Shown: piece after piece, positions 14,578 to 26,540 of the stretch
Position numbering within the stretch: the stretch's first letter is position 1
Layout of the letters: each line of letters starts with the position of its first letter
Assembly: GCF_950023065.1 (NCBI RefSeq)
Contig: NC_088678.1
Location: 28,944,580 to 29,008,579, forward strand
Length of the DNA stretch: 64,000 nucleotides
Direction of reading: 5' to 3'
Source of the DNA: Planococcus citri
Lineage: Eukaryota > Arthropoda > Insecta > Hemiptera > Pseudococcidae
Notes under the pieces: generated by a model
The model's input: the letters and a program-made list of their open reading frames with translations, nothing else
What the model was told of the DNA's origin: nothing
The model's database searches: none
Position numbers and translations under genes: made by a program

Positions 14578-15537
14578 GAGGGTAAGGGCACCAATTATGG
14601 ACCAGTCCGCAATATGGACCAGCGCCAGTTCTTGTCGGTAATTAGCGCAATCTGTCAGGAAAAAATGTTTTCCAATGTAATTTTCACAAAAAAAACGAAT
14701 GAGACAAAAATTAAAACTGTAAAGTCAAAACTCGCTGAGAAAATTACAAAAAACTGTTTTGAGAAACTGAAAATTTTTTTAGTGTGTTTTTCAAATTTTT
14801 ATTAAAATACATTACATATATACCTATGTGGTGTAATTTTTTAAATGTTATTGACGTTTATAATATCAAAAAAGGACGTAGTTTCTGCTGGAGTGATCAG
14901 TTTTTGCTAAAAGTGAGGGTATGTACAGAAATTTTTGGTGCAAAAATTTTTTATGGGGTACGCTAATATGGACCACCTGTGATATTGAATTTTTCTACTC
15001 ATTTTCATCATTTCTTACAGCCGCTGAAAAGGGGAATGCTTGAAATACTTTTTTTTGTTCATTTCTACAAATAAATATGATGTTTTGAAACTTAAAAATA
15101 TGTTCATTTGGAAATTCTTTAGGTGGTCCATATTAGGCGTCCAAAATTTTGAATTGTCATTTTGACACTTGTCATTCGACAATTTAAAAAAAATATATTT
15201 AAAATTAACCTGCACTGCTTAGAATACGTTTTTTATTCATTTCTACAAATAAATAACGTTTTGAAAAATGTAAAGGTAGGTAGGTATGTTTATTTTAAAA
15301 TTTTATAGGTGGTCCATATTAGGCGTCCAAAATTTCGAACGATCATTTTGACACTCGTGACTCAAAAATAAAAAAAAAAAAACGTACTTAAAGTTGACCT
15401 TTACCCCTGAAGTTTTGTACAGTGTTAGTGGAAGGATGGAACTTCATTTTAAGCCTTTGTGGAGGTTTCTACACCCTATAGTTTTCAAGTGGCAATCCTA
15501 CAAAAAAAAGTGGTCCATATTTGGTGCCTCTACCCTC
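14578..15537. mobile_element. 0.96-kb TIR element with mirrored TATGGACCA words
   Basis: Ends GAGGGTAAGGGCACCAATTA and, inverted, GAGGGTAGAGGCACCAAATA. The word TATGGACCA stands on the plus strand at 14,596, 14,613 and 14,967 and on the minus strand at 15,124-15,132, 15,310-15,318 and 15,511-15,519: three and three, mirrored about the centre. No transposase ORF. The right half holds a tandem duplication. Non-autonomous DNA element, superfamily unknown. Confidence 0.75.
15030..15405. repeat. Two tandem copies of a unit of about 186 bp
   Basis: Each unit has TTCATTTCTACAAATAAAT, then AGGTGGTCCATATTAGGCGT, then CATTTTGACACT. The second copy also carries AGGTAGGTAGGTATG. Confidence 0.8.
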
Positions 15538-15639
15538 CACCCCATTATGACGTCACATCCCGAAAAATTTTACGTTCAGTCGACATTCCTCCAGAAACCA
15601 TATTTTGCCTTAATTACGTGTCGGGGTAAATACAGGCGG

Positions 15640-17300
15640 CATTACCTCGACAGCCGAAATACACACGAATACGTAGGTACATATTTAAGTGAAAAAGCGA
15701 GCCGATCGCGCGCATCTATCATGGCTTTAGCCATCGTCACTTCTCACTCGCCGCATAGAGGCTATAGCAGAATTAGTATATTTCATTTAAATATTTTCAC
15801 ATTAGCATAATACATACACTATACCTACAGTACGTACAACAATTCGTCGAAATTAAAGGCGAGTTTTCATGTTAATGTTTTTCCGGCGTAATAATTTTCG
15901 TAAATATTTCACTTACTATTAATAATTCATTGAGTAAACGTTTGAATCGAAAACGCACCTCGTCGAGTTCCTATAGCTCGAGCTTCGCGCTATATTATTT
16001 TATATAGTATAGGGGTGTTTGTCTACGCAGTCGAGTCGGCTTTGGCAGGGGGCAGGGGGTTAGAAAAGGGTGAAACGATGGCGACGTCGAAAATACGACG
16101 TTAGCGAAATGTAAATTCCTCGTACCTGGGCTCGTGTTATGAATTCTTTACCGAGAAAATAGTATATGTAGTGTACGAGTAGGTACCTACCTCTCTCTCT
16201 CTAGCTAGAGCTATGGTTTTGTATACTATAGGCGAATCTCGTCGAGGAATATCGGGGCACCGTGGTTCGTGCGTGTTGGTTTTAGCGGTTTTAACGGCGA
16301 GAGTGCGATTTGGTTGGAGCGCGGCAATGGTGGAGTAATTTTTAGCCAAAATTAGCAAAATTATTACACTATAGAGGAAGAGCGCGAGAGTAGGTAGGCG
16401 AATTAAACTAACTCGACGTGCTATACCTATTTCGCGATGTTATCGAAACTCTCAAGTCGAAAAGGTATTATTCGACCGAAAATAGGTTCCGGTCTGGTGC
16501 TGCGGCGGATCGGAGGTGGTTGTAATGTTGTTACAAGGATGTTTTGAGGCTTGTTTTTGCACAGCCCGTGGCCTTTTTCTTTCCTTGGGGATTTATAATG
16601 TGCCGGTGTCACGTCCAATGTATTGTTGTGACAATCTTCTCCACACTGACTAGAGTGTTGTTCTCACCGACGAAAGGAAGTTTTCGCCCGGTGTTTTTCG
16701 AGGATTGAATATCTTTTTGTGAAGGGGGGCAGAAGGGAGAAGTGTGGTTTGTTGTCTGATGACGAGTCGAGGAGTCGAGTGTGTACTATACAGATGGAAT
16801 TGGTCTATATTTCTCGAATATAATCTCTCGTGTGGAAACTGCAAAGTTATATCTTTGAAAGGTGAAACGAAGGGAAAAAGAGTGAAAGTGATTTTAATAT
16901 GACGGTTGTGCACTCGTTTGATGTGCCATGCTAGTGGTTTTTTTCTCACTCGGTTACGAGAAAAAGGTTCACGTGTACGAATGAGTGAAAATGAGGAGAA
17001 AGGAAAACCTGAAAAAGCTATGCAAACTATTTTGTAAATTGATTTTCATTATTTAGCGAGCAGCATTTCCGCAATATTGGAAACACGTCGGTAAAAGTGT
17101 CGGTTGTGCACCTTTCTATTCGGTGAGTTTTTTCTCTCGCTCGTACGAGTAGCTCGCGTGAAATATAAATTCGTTTGAAGGTATTTTATTTACGCCTATT
17201 TTTCTCTATTTAATCGAATTTTGTAGCGTAAAATCGTTTAAAATAATGTCTCTCGTGTATACCCTGTAATCTCTCTTTTTTTTGAGCTGATTGGTGTCGA
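15640..17300. other. Strongest CpG-rich island, no clear gene
   Basis: CpG is very dense around 16,080-16,330 (for example GCGACGTCG, TACGACGTTAGCG). Holds TAGGTACCTACC, (CT)n and G-runs. Minus-strand ORFs of 63-99 codons resemble nothing known. A promoter or first untranslated exon is the best guess. Confidence 0.4.
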
Positions 17301-18592
17301 CGAACTTCAATGAGTTGTGGATTTTTTGGTCGCTGAAGGACTATTGAAAGATATAAAGGGGGACAGGAGATCATTTGATAATTGGAGAACGATTATCTGT
17401 CGTTTTTTTTTTGATTGATAAAATGGTGAAAAATAGAATTGATTGAAATGAGGTCAGCTTAGTGGTGCGCACATATTACGAATAAACTAACCAAAAAAAA
17501 AGTACTTACTTACATTATGAGGACGCATACGGAAATACTGCGGAGATTCGATTTTTGATTTCGAAATATTTGAATAAATCCTGTTTATGTTTTGATACAA
17601 TACTGAAATGCCTATTCAGTCCCAGAAAATTCATCACCTAGTTTTATTCAAATACTTCAAAGTCATAACCAAATTTCTCACTGTTGATAGCAAAAAAATC
17701 AGCATACTTACTTAGATTTTCATTAGAATTTTTTGCTGGGTCATGCAAAAATACTACAAAATGCAGATAGAAAAATAACGAATGCTTTTGTTCAAATAAA
17801 AAATGTCTAATACAATGTTGTAAATTCAACAAAATGTACTTAATGTTCATTAATTTGTCGTTTTTGTATAATTCCCGATGCTAAAATATTCAATTTAACT
17901 GTTATTTTGCGTAACTTGGGTAGTTCACAAGCCGCGTCTAAGGTTTGTGTGTAGTTTGAGCGTTGCAACGAATTCGTTCCACGGTACCACCGTGGGAGAT
18001 AACATATTGACGCGCTAAAGATACTTCGCAACTTCAATAGCTTTGATGCAGGGGTTTAAATTATTTTTGAGACTTGGAACTTTCAGGATATTTGTATTTC
18101 ACTGAAATGAGCACTTTTAGAGGGTCCCGCAATAAAAAAGAATAGATTTGAAAAATGAGGACTACTTACTCTACTACTATGGTAATGGTACATATTTCTG
18201 TATGAATATTTGTATAGAAGAAAAATTATTTTTTCATACTTATGTAGGTATTCTAATTTTTAAATGTTGAAAATTTCAATCAGATTTACATTGATCAGAA
18301 TTAAAAATTACCTACCTATTTCAAGTTCATCTTTGATCACATTCTACACATGCCTTATGTATTTGAATTTAATGTCATCGAGTAAAATAAAATTGTGTGC
18401 AAAGTTTATTGAAAAAATTCATTTACTTTTTGGATTTGTAACAAAAACTTGGGATTAAAGTTACTTACTGATCAAAAATTATGGGGTACCTATTTATGAA
18501 TTGATTAAAAATTAATAAATAAACGTTTATTAGTGTATGACATGTACAAACAATCAAACATTTCACCAAAATGAATTATTTTTAAAAAGAAA
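17301..18592. other. AT-rich interval with one 135-bp dispersed repeat
   Basis: Nothing is supported apart from the repeat copy at 18,352-18,487, which lies 105 bp from the Helitron end. Confidence 0.45.
18352..18487. repeat. Dispersed 100-135 bp repeat, copy 1 of 4
   Basis: Core TTTTTGGATTTGT..AAAA and AATTAAAGTTACTTACTG.TC. Other copies: 22,309-22,407, 23,455-23,588 and 24,596-24,697, all plus orientation and all within 6.4 kb. Confidence 0.85.
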
Positions 18593-18606
18593 CTAGCAAA
18601 CCCGTT

Positions 18607-18627
18607 AATCGCGCATACTGCGCGATT
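18607..18627 (-). other. Helitron 3'-terminal hairpin
   Basis: Perfect 9-bp stem AATCGCGCA with a 3-nt loop, ending 10 nt before CTAG on the minus strand. GC-rich in an AT-rich element, as is typical of a Helitron terminator. Confidence 0.8.
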
Positions 18628-19519
18628 CTTCAAAACGTAATTGTATATTATTTTTAAAATCCTCAGTAACTTTAATACCTACTTAGAATGATCACAATTT
18701 TTTTCACTGTTATTAATTTTTTTAAATTAGTGCAAATTCTTTAACTACTGGGAAAAAATAGGTACACGGGCAGGTATTTAAAAATGTATTTGAATTTTGA
18801 GCTTTCGCTCGACTTTTCATGCAACTTTTTGATTTTTTGGAACTAACAATAAGAATAATATTTTTATGTCGAAGCTGTTTGTGCTGATAACACATGCGTT
18901 TTTCGCATTAAGGCAAATAAGTTGATTATTAAACACGTTTTCAGTGATTGATCTAATAGTGTCGTTCCTATAATTTTGGCTGTAAAAATGGCAGGTCATC
19001 CATATTTTCTTTGCAGCTTGACACTGGGGTCCAATTCTGCACCTCCACAAACTTTGCAATCAACTTTTGAACTTTGTATGTATTAAAGTACCATATGTTC
19101 TCATAAAGCTTATAATCCCATGTGTACATTGAGTGCCTGCATATTCATACCATTGAATTCTATACATATAAAATTTTTTAACGCTTCCTCAACTTTGAAA
19201 TCAGCTTTGGAACCTCTTGAAATCAAAGAATTATCTTCTCTAAAAATATAGCATAGGAATTTGAAAAAATGAGCTTAGCTTTTTCAAAAAGAATTGCGAA
19301 AAGGTATTTTTTTGACAATTATCGTCAAAAAGCTTTTTTTTTTCAATTGTAAAAATTTTTCTTTTTGGCAAAAATTGATTAAAAAATCTTGCTTTTAATA
19401 AAATTTGTAAAAAGTCGTTATCCTACTTTTTTCCCCAAAAAATTGTTCAAAATTCTATCTGTTTTGCCAGAAATTGTTGATTGATAATCACTAAAAAGTT
19501 CAACTTTCTTCTCAATACA

Positions 19520-19780
19520 TAATTGAAGCGTGGAAATGCCAAGTCGGCTAAGTACCAAAAACGTTTTTTTACAGGAGAGCGTAAATACGTGCTCGCGTAA
19601 CACGTACCTCTTATAGAAAGTGCTATCTTTCAGTGTTCAATAGTATAACTTGGAGATGTGTTTTCCCTAATGTGAAGCTATGATTGCATGTGTGACAACA
19701 CTTAGTACACATTGCACTGAAAAAACGCATTTTGAAAAATTGGCACTTAGCCGACTTTGCATTTCCGTGCTTCAATTGTT
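19520..19780. mobile_element. Inverted-repeat (MITE-like) element inside the Helitron
   Basis: Left AATTGAAGCGTGGAAATGCC and right GCATTTCCGTGCTTCAATT are inverted copies. The similarity continues through AAGTCGGCTAAGT and ACTTAGCCGACTT. About 260 bp, no ORF. Confidence 0.7.
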
Positions 19781-20488
19781 GAAAGGTCATGAAATGGCCT
19801 TTCTTTGCTTATATCTAATTCTCAAAAAGCTCTCTTAGCTAACATTGTGATTCTTGCTTTCCCCAAAAATGTGAAAGATAATGTCCCCTTTTTAATTTCA
19901 ACTTTTATCATCAAAAATTACTCTGAAGCATCACTTTTTCTCCAAATACGTATTCTAAAAACACTCAATAACTCTCATCAAAAATCAAAATAATGTCCCA
20001 TTTTTCAATAAAAATTTCAAAAAAGTAGGTATTACCTTTCTTTCCAACAATTGGCTAAAAGTCCTGGTTTCATTTCTTAACGTTTACAAAAATGTTCACT
20101 TTTTGGCAACATTGCAAACTCTTACCAAAAATACCAAAAAAAAAAACTCGTTTTTTACCCTATAGTTACCTAATAAAAGTGAAAAAAATAAGCACAAAAA
20201 AAGTACATAATTTTTTTTGTTGATAACTACCAAAATAGCTATTTTTTGCTAAAATTGACAATGTTTCATGTTTTTCACCATGTTTTTTTTAAATATTTAC
20301 AAAATTGTTTGTTTTTTAGTAAAAAAAAAAATCATTTTTTTTTATCAGAAATCACCAAAAATCTCACTAATTCTTTTGCTGTTTGCTAAGATTGTTAAAG
20401 CCTCGACTAAAATGATTCAATCTGCAACACCATCTACATACTCGTACATTGGTAAAAGAATCCGGTCATAATTTTAATATATAGATTA

Positions 20489-21992
20489 TAAGCTAAAATC
20501 AATTATTGAGCTTTTTTGAGCTTTATGGCACAACTTTTTTGTAAACTTTTTTTTTGACATTGGACTTCTTTTGATGCTCTTTCAAGGTATAACAATCGTA
20601 CTACTGTGTATACATCGAATGCGCTACATATAGGCTAATATCAACTATTGAGCTTTTTGAGCTTTAAAGCACAACTTTTTTGTGAACTTTTTTCTTCAAC
20701 ATTTGACTTCTTTTGATGGTCTTTCAAGGTATAATATACGTACTACTGTGTTTACGTCGAATGCGCTACGTATAAGCTAAAATCAATTATTGAGCTGTTT
20801 TGAGCTTTATGTCGCAACTTTTCGAACTTTTGATAAAAACCTGCACATCTACGGGTCAAAAGCTTCTTTTGAGACATCATCAAACAAAATCGGTTCTGCC
20901 GTTGCTGAAATCTCAGAGTCAAATAGGCTAAAATCAATAATTATTGAGCTTTTTGAGCTTTACAGCGCACCTTTTTTGTGAGCTTTTTTCTTCAACATTT
21001 GACTTTTTTTGATGTTCTTTCAAGGCATAACATACGTACTACTGTGTATTCATCAAATGCGCTACACATAGGATAAAATCAATTATTGAGCTTTTTGAGC
21101 TTTACGGCGCAACTTTTCGAACTTTTGATTAAAACCTGCACATCTATGGGTCAAAAGATTTTTTTTGAAACATCGTTGAGCAAAATCGGTTCAGCCGTTG
21201 GTGAGATCTCAGAGTCAAAAGAATCCAGTCATAATTGAGCTTTTTTGAGCTTTTTACAGCTCAGCTTTTTTTGTAAACATTTTTCTTCAACATTCGACTT
21301 TTTTCTATGCTCTTTCAAGGTATAATATACATACTTCTCTATATACGTCAAATACACTACATAGCTACATATAAGCTAAAATCAATTATTGAGCTTTTTT
21401 GAGCTTTATGGCACAACTTTTTTGTAAACTTTTTTTTTTGACATTGGACTTCTTTTGATGCTCTTTCAAGGTATAACAATCGTACTACTGTGTATACATC
21501 GAATGCGCTACATATAGGCTAATATCAACTATTGAGCTTTTTGAGCTTTAAAGCACAACTTTTTTGTGACAACTTTTTTGTAAACTTTTTTTTTGACATT
21601 GGACTTCTTTTGATGCTCTTTCAAGGTATAACAATCGTACTACTGTGTATACATCGAATGCGCTACATATAGGCTAATATCAACTATTGAGCTTTTTGAG
21701 CTTTAAAGCACAACTTTTTTGTGAACTTTTTTCTTCAACATTTGACTTCTTTTGATGGTCTTTCAAGGTATAATATACGTACTACTGTGTTTACGTCGAA
21801 TGCGCTACGTATAAGCTAAAATCAATTATTGAGCTTTTTTGAGCTTTACGGCGCAACTTTTAGAACTTTTGAATAAAACCTGCACATCTACGGGTCAAAA
21901 GCTTTTTTTTGAGACATCACCGAGCAAAATCGGTTCAGCCGTTCCTGAGATCTCAGAGTCAAAAGAATCCGGTCATAATTTTAATATATAGA
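20489..21992. repeat. Minisatellite of 140-155 bp units inside the Helitron
   Basis: About ten units beginning AGCTAAAATCAATTATTGAG or AGGCTAATATCAACTATTG (20,491, 20,632, 20,775, 20,926, 21,071, 21,374, 21,516, 21,671, 21,814). There are two variants: A, with CTTTCAAGGTATAA and ACTACTGTGT, and B, with ACCTGCACATCTACGGGTC and GAGATCTCAGAGTC. A block of about 883 bp is repeated nearly unchanged (20,489 versus 21,372), so expansion is recent. Confidence 0.9.
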
Positions 21993-22308
21993 TGAGCAAT
22001 GATATACTTACTTATGAGAAAAAAGAATGTACACGTCCATCACATAGTTGACAGTAGTGCAGTGGACTAAAGTCTCTCTCAGCGTATTCTACTTAGAGAG
22101 ATCTCGAGCTACACTCTCAAACGGTCTGTTTCCCAAGAAATTGACTAAAGAATCTCTCCACATTGCCTTTCATCTAAGTACCTTTTTTCCTTATTTTGTG
22201 GGGGGTTCACAACCCTATGTCTCCTGTTCATTGCCCATCTCCAAGTTTTTGAAACATGATCCTGCCCAACTTCAAATTTTTCTTCTTACTTCTGCAAAAT
22301 CCAGATTA

Positions 22309-22407
22309 TTTGTTTCAAGATTTTTAAATTTTCCCCTATCAAAAAATTCAATTGATTTTTGGATTTGTTTTGAAAACCTGGAATTAAAGTTACTGGTCAA
22401 AAATGAT
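22309..22407. repeat. Dispersed 100-135 bp repeat, copy 2
   Basis: Shares an extra left part (TTTTTAAATTTTCC) with copy 4. It lacks the four bases TTAC in the TTACTTACTGG box. Confidence 0.85.
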
Positions 22408-23249
22408 TATGACTTACCTATACATTTTATATCCGTGGTTATACTCGTATATCCATGTACCTGCACAACAATTGTTGACGTCGACATTTGCATCGACCAT
22501 GTTTTTTTCCAATATAATGATAGAAAAGTGAATTTAGTAGGAATTTTCTGTCTGTAAATAAGCCTAGTTAGTAAACATTTTTGAAATCTTCTCATTATTT
22601 CTGATACCTCGACATGCGATGTTGACATGTTTATGTAAAATTCGATGCTCAAAATTTACATCCACAATTAGGTATGTCGACCAATTTTAAGAATTAAAAT
22701 TTTGTTTTAGCGTATAAAAGTTCAGTAAATATTTTAAAATATCATCTTGTTTGAGGAGGAGAACAAATTTTTGATGGCATTTACAAGATTATTCATTTTT
22801 TCATTGTTTGGAGTTCTCGATGATATGTTGATGTGAAATTTTATGGTCCACAAATACATCAGTAGGTACCAACCTCTACCTAATTTTCAATGATTTCTCA
22901 AATTTTGAAAATGACGTTGATATTGTGGATGTATTTGTTGATGTCAAATTTCACATCGACATTAACATCGACATGTTGTCAACGTGAAATGTATTAGTTC
23001 AGTACTCTTAGATAAAGTATTGCACCTTTCCGATGTAAGGAGTTTATGTTTAACTTCTTATTTTGTGTAGACTATACATCTGTACCTCTCAGAGGAGGCC
23101 TCCGCGTTGATGCTGCTTTTAGCACGAGTAATGGCCACCACTAAGGAAATCATTTTTGGAAAAAATCTCAATTTTGGAAATTAATTTTTTCAATTTTTTC
23201 ATAGCAGGAGATTGACAAACATGTCGATGCAAATGTCGATACATCCACA

Positions 23250-23412
23250 TCCGTCACATTTGGATCCCACATGTTGATGCAAATTTTGACCCTATGTTGG
23301 ACCAATTGTCGATATACTAAATGTCGATCAACATTGGTCGACAATTACATCAACAATTGGGTCAAAATAGGGTCAAAATTCACATCGACATGTGGCATCC
23401 AAAAGTGACGAC
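23250..23412. repeat. 163-bp inverted repeat rich in ATGTCGAT words
   Basis: Arms of about 75 bp: CGTCACATTTGGATCCCACA against the inverse of TGTGGCATCCAAAAGTGACG, with AATTTTGACCCTA in both. Copies of CATCGACAT/ATGTCGATG also surround it from 22,460 to 23,400. Confidence 0.75.
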
Positions 23413-23454
23413 ATTTACATTGAAATTAGCATGGTCATTGTTGAAAGGGGCATA

Positions 23455-23588
23455 CCGTACGTGTTTGAATTTGATTTCATCAAGTAAAATTGTGTATACA
23501 AATGTTCATCGAAAAAATTCAATTGCTTTTTGGATTTGTTTCAAAAATTTGGAATTAAAGTTACTTACTGGTCAAAAATTATGGGGTA
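23455..23588. repeat. Dispersed 100-135 bp repeat, copy 3
   Basis: Matches copy 1 over its full 135 bp, starting TGTTTGAATTTGATTTCATC. The inverted repeat at 23,250 and the MITE at 23,613 flank it. Confidence 0.85.
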
Positions 23589-23612
23589 TTTAATACTTCG
23601 GCAGAAGTGAAA

Positions 23613-23928
23613 ATTCCGACCGGGCACTCACGTAGAGGGCGCTAGTGAGCTGGCAAATGTTTACATTTTTCAGACGGGGCTTTTCTTATCAGCATTTACG
23701 AAAGCATTAATTTCAAGGGTTAAAACTGAAAAAAAAAATTCGATGTACATTATTTTTACGATTATTACTGCATATTAATCATGACCGAATTTTTTTTTCA
23801 TTTTTAACTCGTAAATCCAACGTTTTGGTAAAATACAATTATTGATAAGAAAAGCCCCGTCTGAACTGTCTGAAGATGGTGGAACAATGGGCATACTAGC
23901 GCCCTCTACATGAGAGACCAGTCCGAAT
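23613..23928. mobile_element. 316-bp MITE-like element
   Basis: Inverted ends hold GTAGAGGGCGCTAGT / ACTAGCGCCCTCTAC and CAGACGGGGCTTTTCTTATC / GATAAGAAAAGCCCCGTCTG. AT-rich core, no ORF. Confidence 0.8.
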
Positions 23929-25394
23929 GCAAAGGGTGTGATTTTCAACCACTACAAAACAGGCTGTCAGCACTACAATCATAGGCAATAGGCATTTTCA
24001 TGTCCGATAAGTCATTACCACGACTAAATCATGAATTCCCAACAAAGAGATATTTTACTGACAGAAATAAACGTTTAAAAAATATTCAATTCAAAAAAAT
24101 ACACAGAGTATACTTGAAAAATTGCGGGTTGAGGGAGCAGTCTGCCCCCCCCCTTCCACAAAAGTCGAGAAAACATTAGCAATTGTAAGAAATTAGAGAA
24201 AATTGGGAAAATACCAAAATTTCAACACCTTATTTCAGTTTTGGAGTTTTCAAAAATTCAAATTTTTTACAATCATGTATTTGATTAGATATTCTTCATT
24301 TGCTGACAAAATCGTCGATCTATCCTCAAAATTTTATTTTTTTCCAAGCTTTTGCCCCGTTTCGCTTGGGTAAAGTTGGTTCTCTTCTACATGAGTTACA
24401 ATTACACTTAATTTTTTTTGTAAGAAATCCTCATTCAATTTTTTGTTGAAATTTCTACAAAATATAACTGTAAGGTCGGTACAACCAATAATCGAACTGA
24501 TAATGTTCTGTCCTGTATGAAATTATTTTGGCATGAATATAAGAGTAAGTTAGTTTCAAGTTTTACTTCTTTTGTTACACTGATCCTTATTCATTTCTTT
24601 CAAAATTTTTAAATTTTCCGCTATCAAAAAATTCAATTGTTTTTTGGATTTGTTTTAAAAACCCGGAATTAAAGTTACTTACTGGTCAAAAATTATGTTC
24701 GTGTTTATAAGTTCATGTATCTCTGGGTGGCATTATAAAATGGCTCTTTGTGCGCAACTGCCTTATGAAGCTGCCACCACGTAGGGCCTATGCTATTGCG
24801 TGATATCAGTTGGTAAAATTATCATTTCATGTCCTATTGTCCTATTTTATCCTCCCCCATCTCGAAAAACCTCTAGTTTTGTGTTCCTGTCAGTTTGACT
24901 TATTTTTTGTCTGATTGAATAACAAAAACCAAAAACAAAAAAGATTCTGCAGGGGAGAGGAATCGAATTCTCAAATTAAAATCAATGTTGTTCTACTTTT
25001 TGAAGTACAAATCTTTTATGACTTTAGCCCTCGCTTTGCTCGGGCCATTACAAACTGTAACTCTCATTAAGTTTTCAAAAATATAAAAGTGCGAATTTTT
25101 CATTTCTTCTTAACAGAGCCATTAAATTGTGCTCAGGTGAAAATGTAACATGCATGAAACATACACCAATCGCTGTTTTTTGGGGTTTCAAGCCAATTTT
25201 TTCAAAAAAATTCCACTCTCACTTCGCTCGTGCAGTAATTTTGCCTTCTTTTCAAAAAAAAATCAATCATTTTGAAGAGTTGTTGGAAAATTACCTAGGC
25301 ACGTTAAAATTTCAATTTTTGTCTAAAACATCACAATTTTTCATCAGGAAAATTACATGATACACCCCCCTTTTTGATTAAAAAAATGACCTGA
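23929..25394. other. AT-rich interval without gene
   Basis: Contains a C-run (24,147), minus-strand copies of the GAGCGAAGCGAGGGC word (24,352 and 25,025) and repeat copy 4. ORF 25,127-25,360 shows no family. Confidence 0.45.
24596..24697. repeat. Dispersed 100-135 bp repeat, copy 4
   Basis: Same left part as copy 2. Ends GGTCAAAAATTATG like copies 1 and 3. Confidence 0.85.
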
Positions 25395-25790
25395 ATGGAT
25401 GATATTCTGTCTGGTGCCAAAAACAGTCAAGCTCAAGCTGCTATCAATGAAGCACAGAAAATTCACAATGCGCATATGAAAGCTCAATTTCCTTTGAGGA
25501 AATATGTCTAAAACTCGCCCAAATTTCTCACCTCGCTTGCTCCTGAAATTGTTGAAGATTTAAAACCAGTATCATTTTGCTTACCTGGAGTCGCAAAAAT
25601 ACTTGGTCTTCAAAGGTACCCGAACTAAGATGTTCTATAAATCCATCTACAAACAGCGGGTATTTCGAAAATCACTCTCACAAGTCACAAAATGAGTGAT
25701 ATCAACGTTAATCGCTAGCATCTTTGATCCGCTTCGTCTCGCGAACCCCATCCTAATTCGAGGAAAAATCTTGCTGACAAGAAATATGGC
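25395..25790 (+). pseudogene. BEL/Pao reverse transcriptase relic
   Basis: Starts MDDILSGAKNSQAQAAINEA with a degraded Y-V-D-D box and continues AQFPLRKYV and VAKILGLQRYPN. After frameshifts and stops it resumes as VISTLIASIFDPL and PILIRGKILLT, the BEL/Pao hallmark I-F-D-P-L-G...I-R-A-K-I-L-L. At least two in-frame stops and a frame change. No LTRs seen. Confidence 0.75.
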
Positions 25791-26540
25791 GGCAAAGTCA
25801 TTGAACTAAAATTTGGTAAAAATTGCGGGAAAAAGTGTTGAAAATAGGTTGAAACTTCGAAAAGTTATGAAAAAAGTATTGAAAATGATGTCAAATCAGA
25901 AAAAAGTTCTGAAATTTCAGAACAATTAGGCAAAAACTGGGTGAAAAAGTGTTTATAAACATTTAAAAATTACATACTTAATAATGCAAAAAAAACACAT
26001 TAAAATCAGTTAACAATTATAACAATAACCGATACTCCAATCACAATAACCAATGGCCGCTATTTTGTTAGTATAAAGTCAAGTTTTTTTTTTTAGACCA
26101 GATTATTTTAAATGTGCAAATATCCCCTATTTCATAATATGCTGGACTTGATGATTGAGTATTGAAGTGATAATTCATGATTGTACATATGAAAATGTAT
26201 GATGTAGACCAGGAGATCCTTGTTTTCACTCAAGTGTACCCTAATGATTCATCTGAATTGTTTTGAAATTTATTTATGAAGATTTAGTACTTCATTACAT
26301 GCATACGTAAATTTGTAATAAGATTACTTACCAATTCATTCTGGAGAACCTACTCCTACTTGTTGTGGGTGTATATCATATACTGCATTCACAAAACCAC
26401 GAAAACAACCTTTAATAAACCAAGCGTTGGTTATGCACTCTTTCAAAGTTTTCAGCTAGAAAAAAAATACTTACGTAATCGTATTGTCAACAGGAATGAT
26501 TCACCATCGGTTGTATTGACTCCCCGAGTGGCTGAGTCAA
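25791..26540. other. AT-rich interval without gene
   Basis: Short repeated TTGAAAA..GTTGAAA phrases near 25,820-25,960; otherwise nothing. Confidence 0.45.

Larger units (their letters stand above)
18593..21992 (-). mobile_element. Helitron (non-autonomous), minus strand
   Basis: Read on the minus strand it begins with TC (TCTATATATTAAAATTATGA at 21,992) after a host A. It ends with a 9-bp-stem hairpin, 10 nt of spacer and CTAG before a host T (18,592): all four Helitron hallmarks. No Rep/helicase ORF is present, so it is non-autonomous. A second identical 5' terminus sits at 20,485, also next to an A/T target, giving either a 1.9-kb element plus a partial copy or one element with a duplicated start. 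It contains a minisatellite and an inverted-repeat element. Confidence 0.8.

Noticed and set aside
15394..15810. 138-codon plus-strand ORF
   Set aside because: Half of it is the right end of the TIR element and half the adjoining CpG-rich flank, so it crosses an element boundary.
20489..21992. CRISPR-like or centromeric satellite reading of the 140-155 bp array
   Set aside because: Units are contiguous without unique spacers, and the array lies within Helitron termini, which explains it better.
22048..22557. 169-codon plus-strand ORF
   Set aside because: It overlaps a dispersed repeat (22,309-22,407). In the other three copies the same frame is shifted or stopped, so the frame is not under selection, and no family is recognisable.
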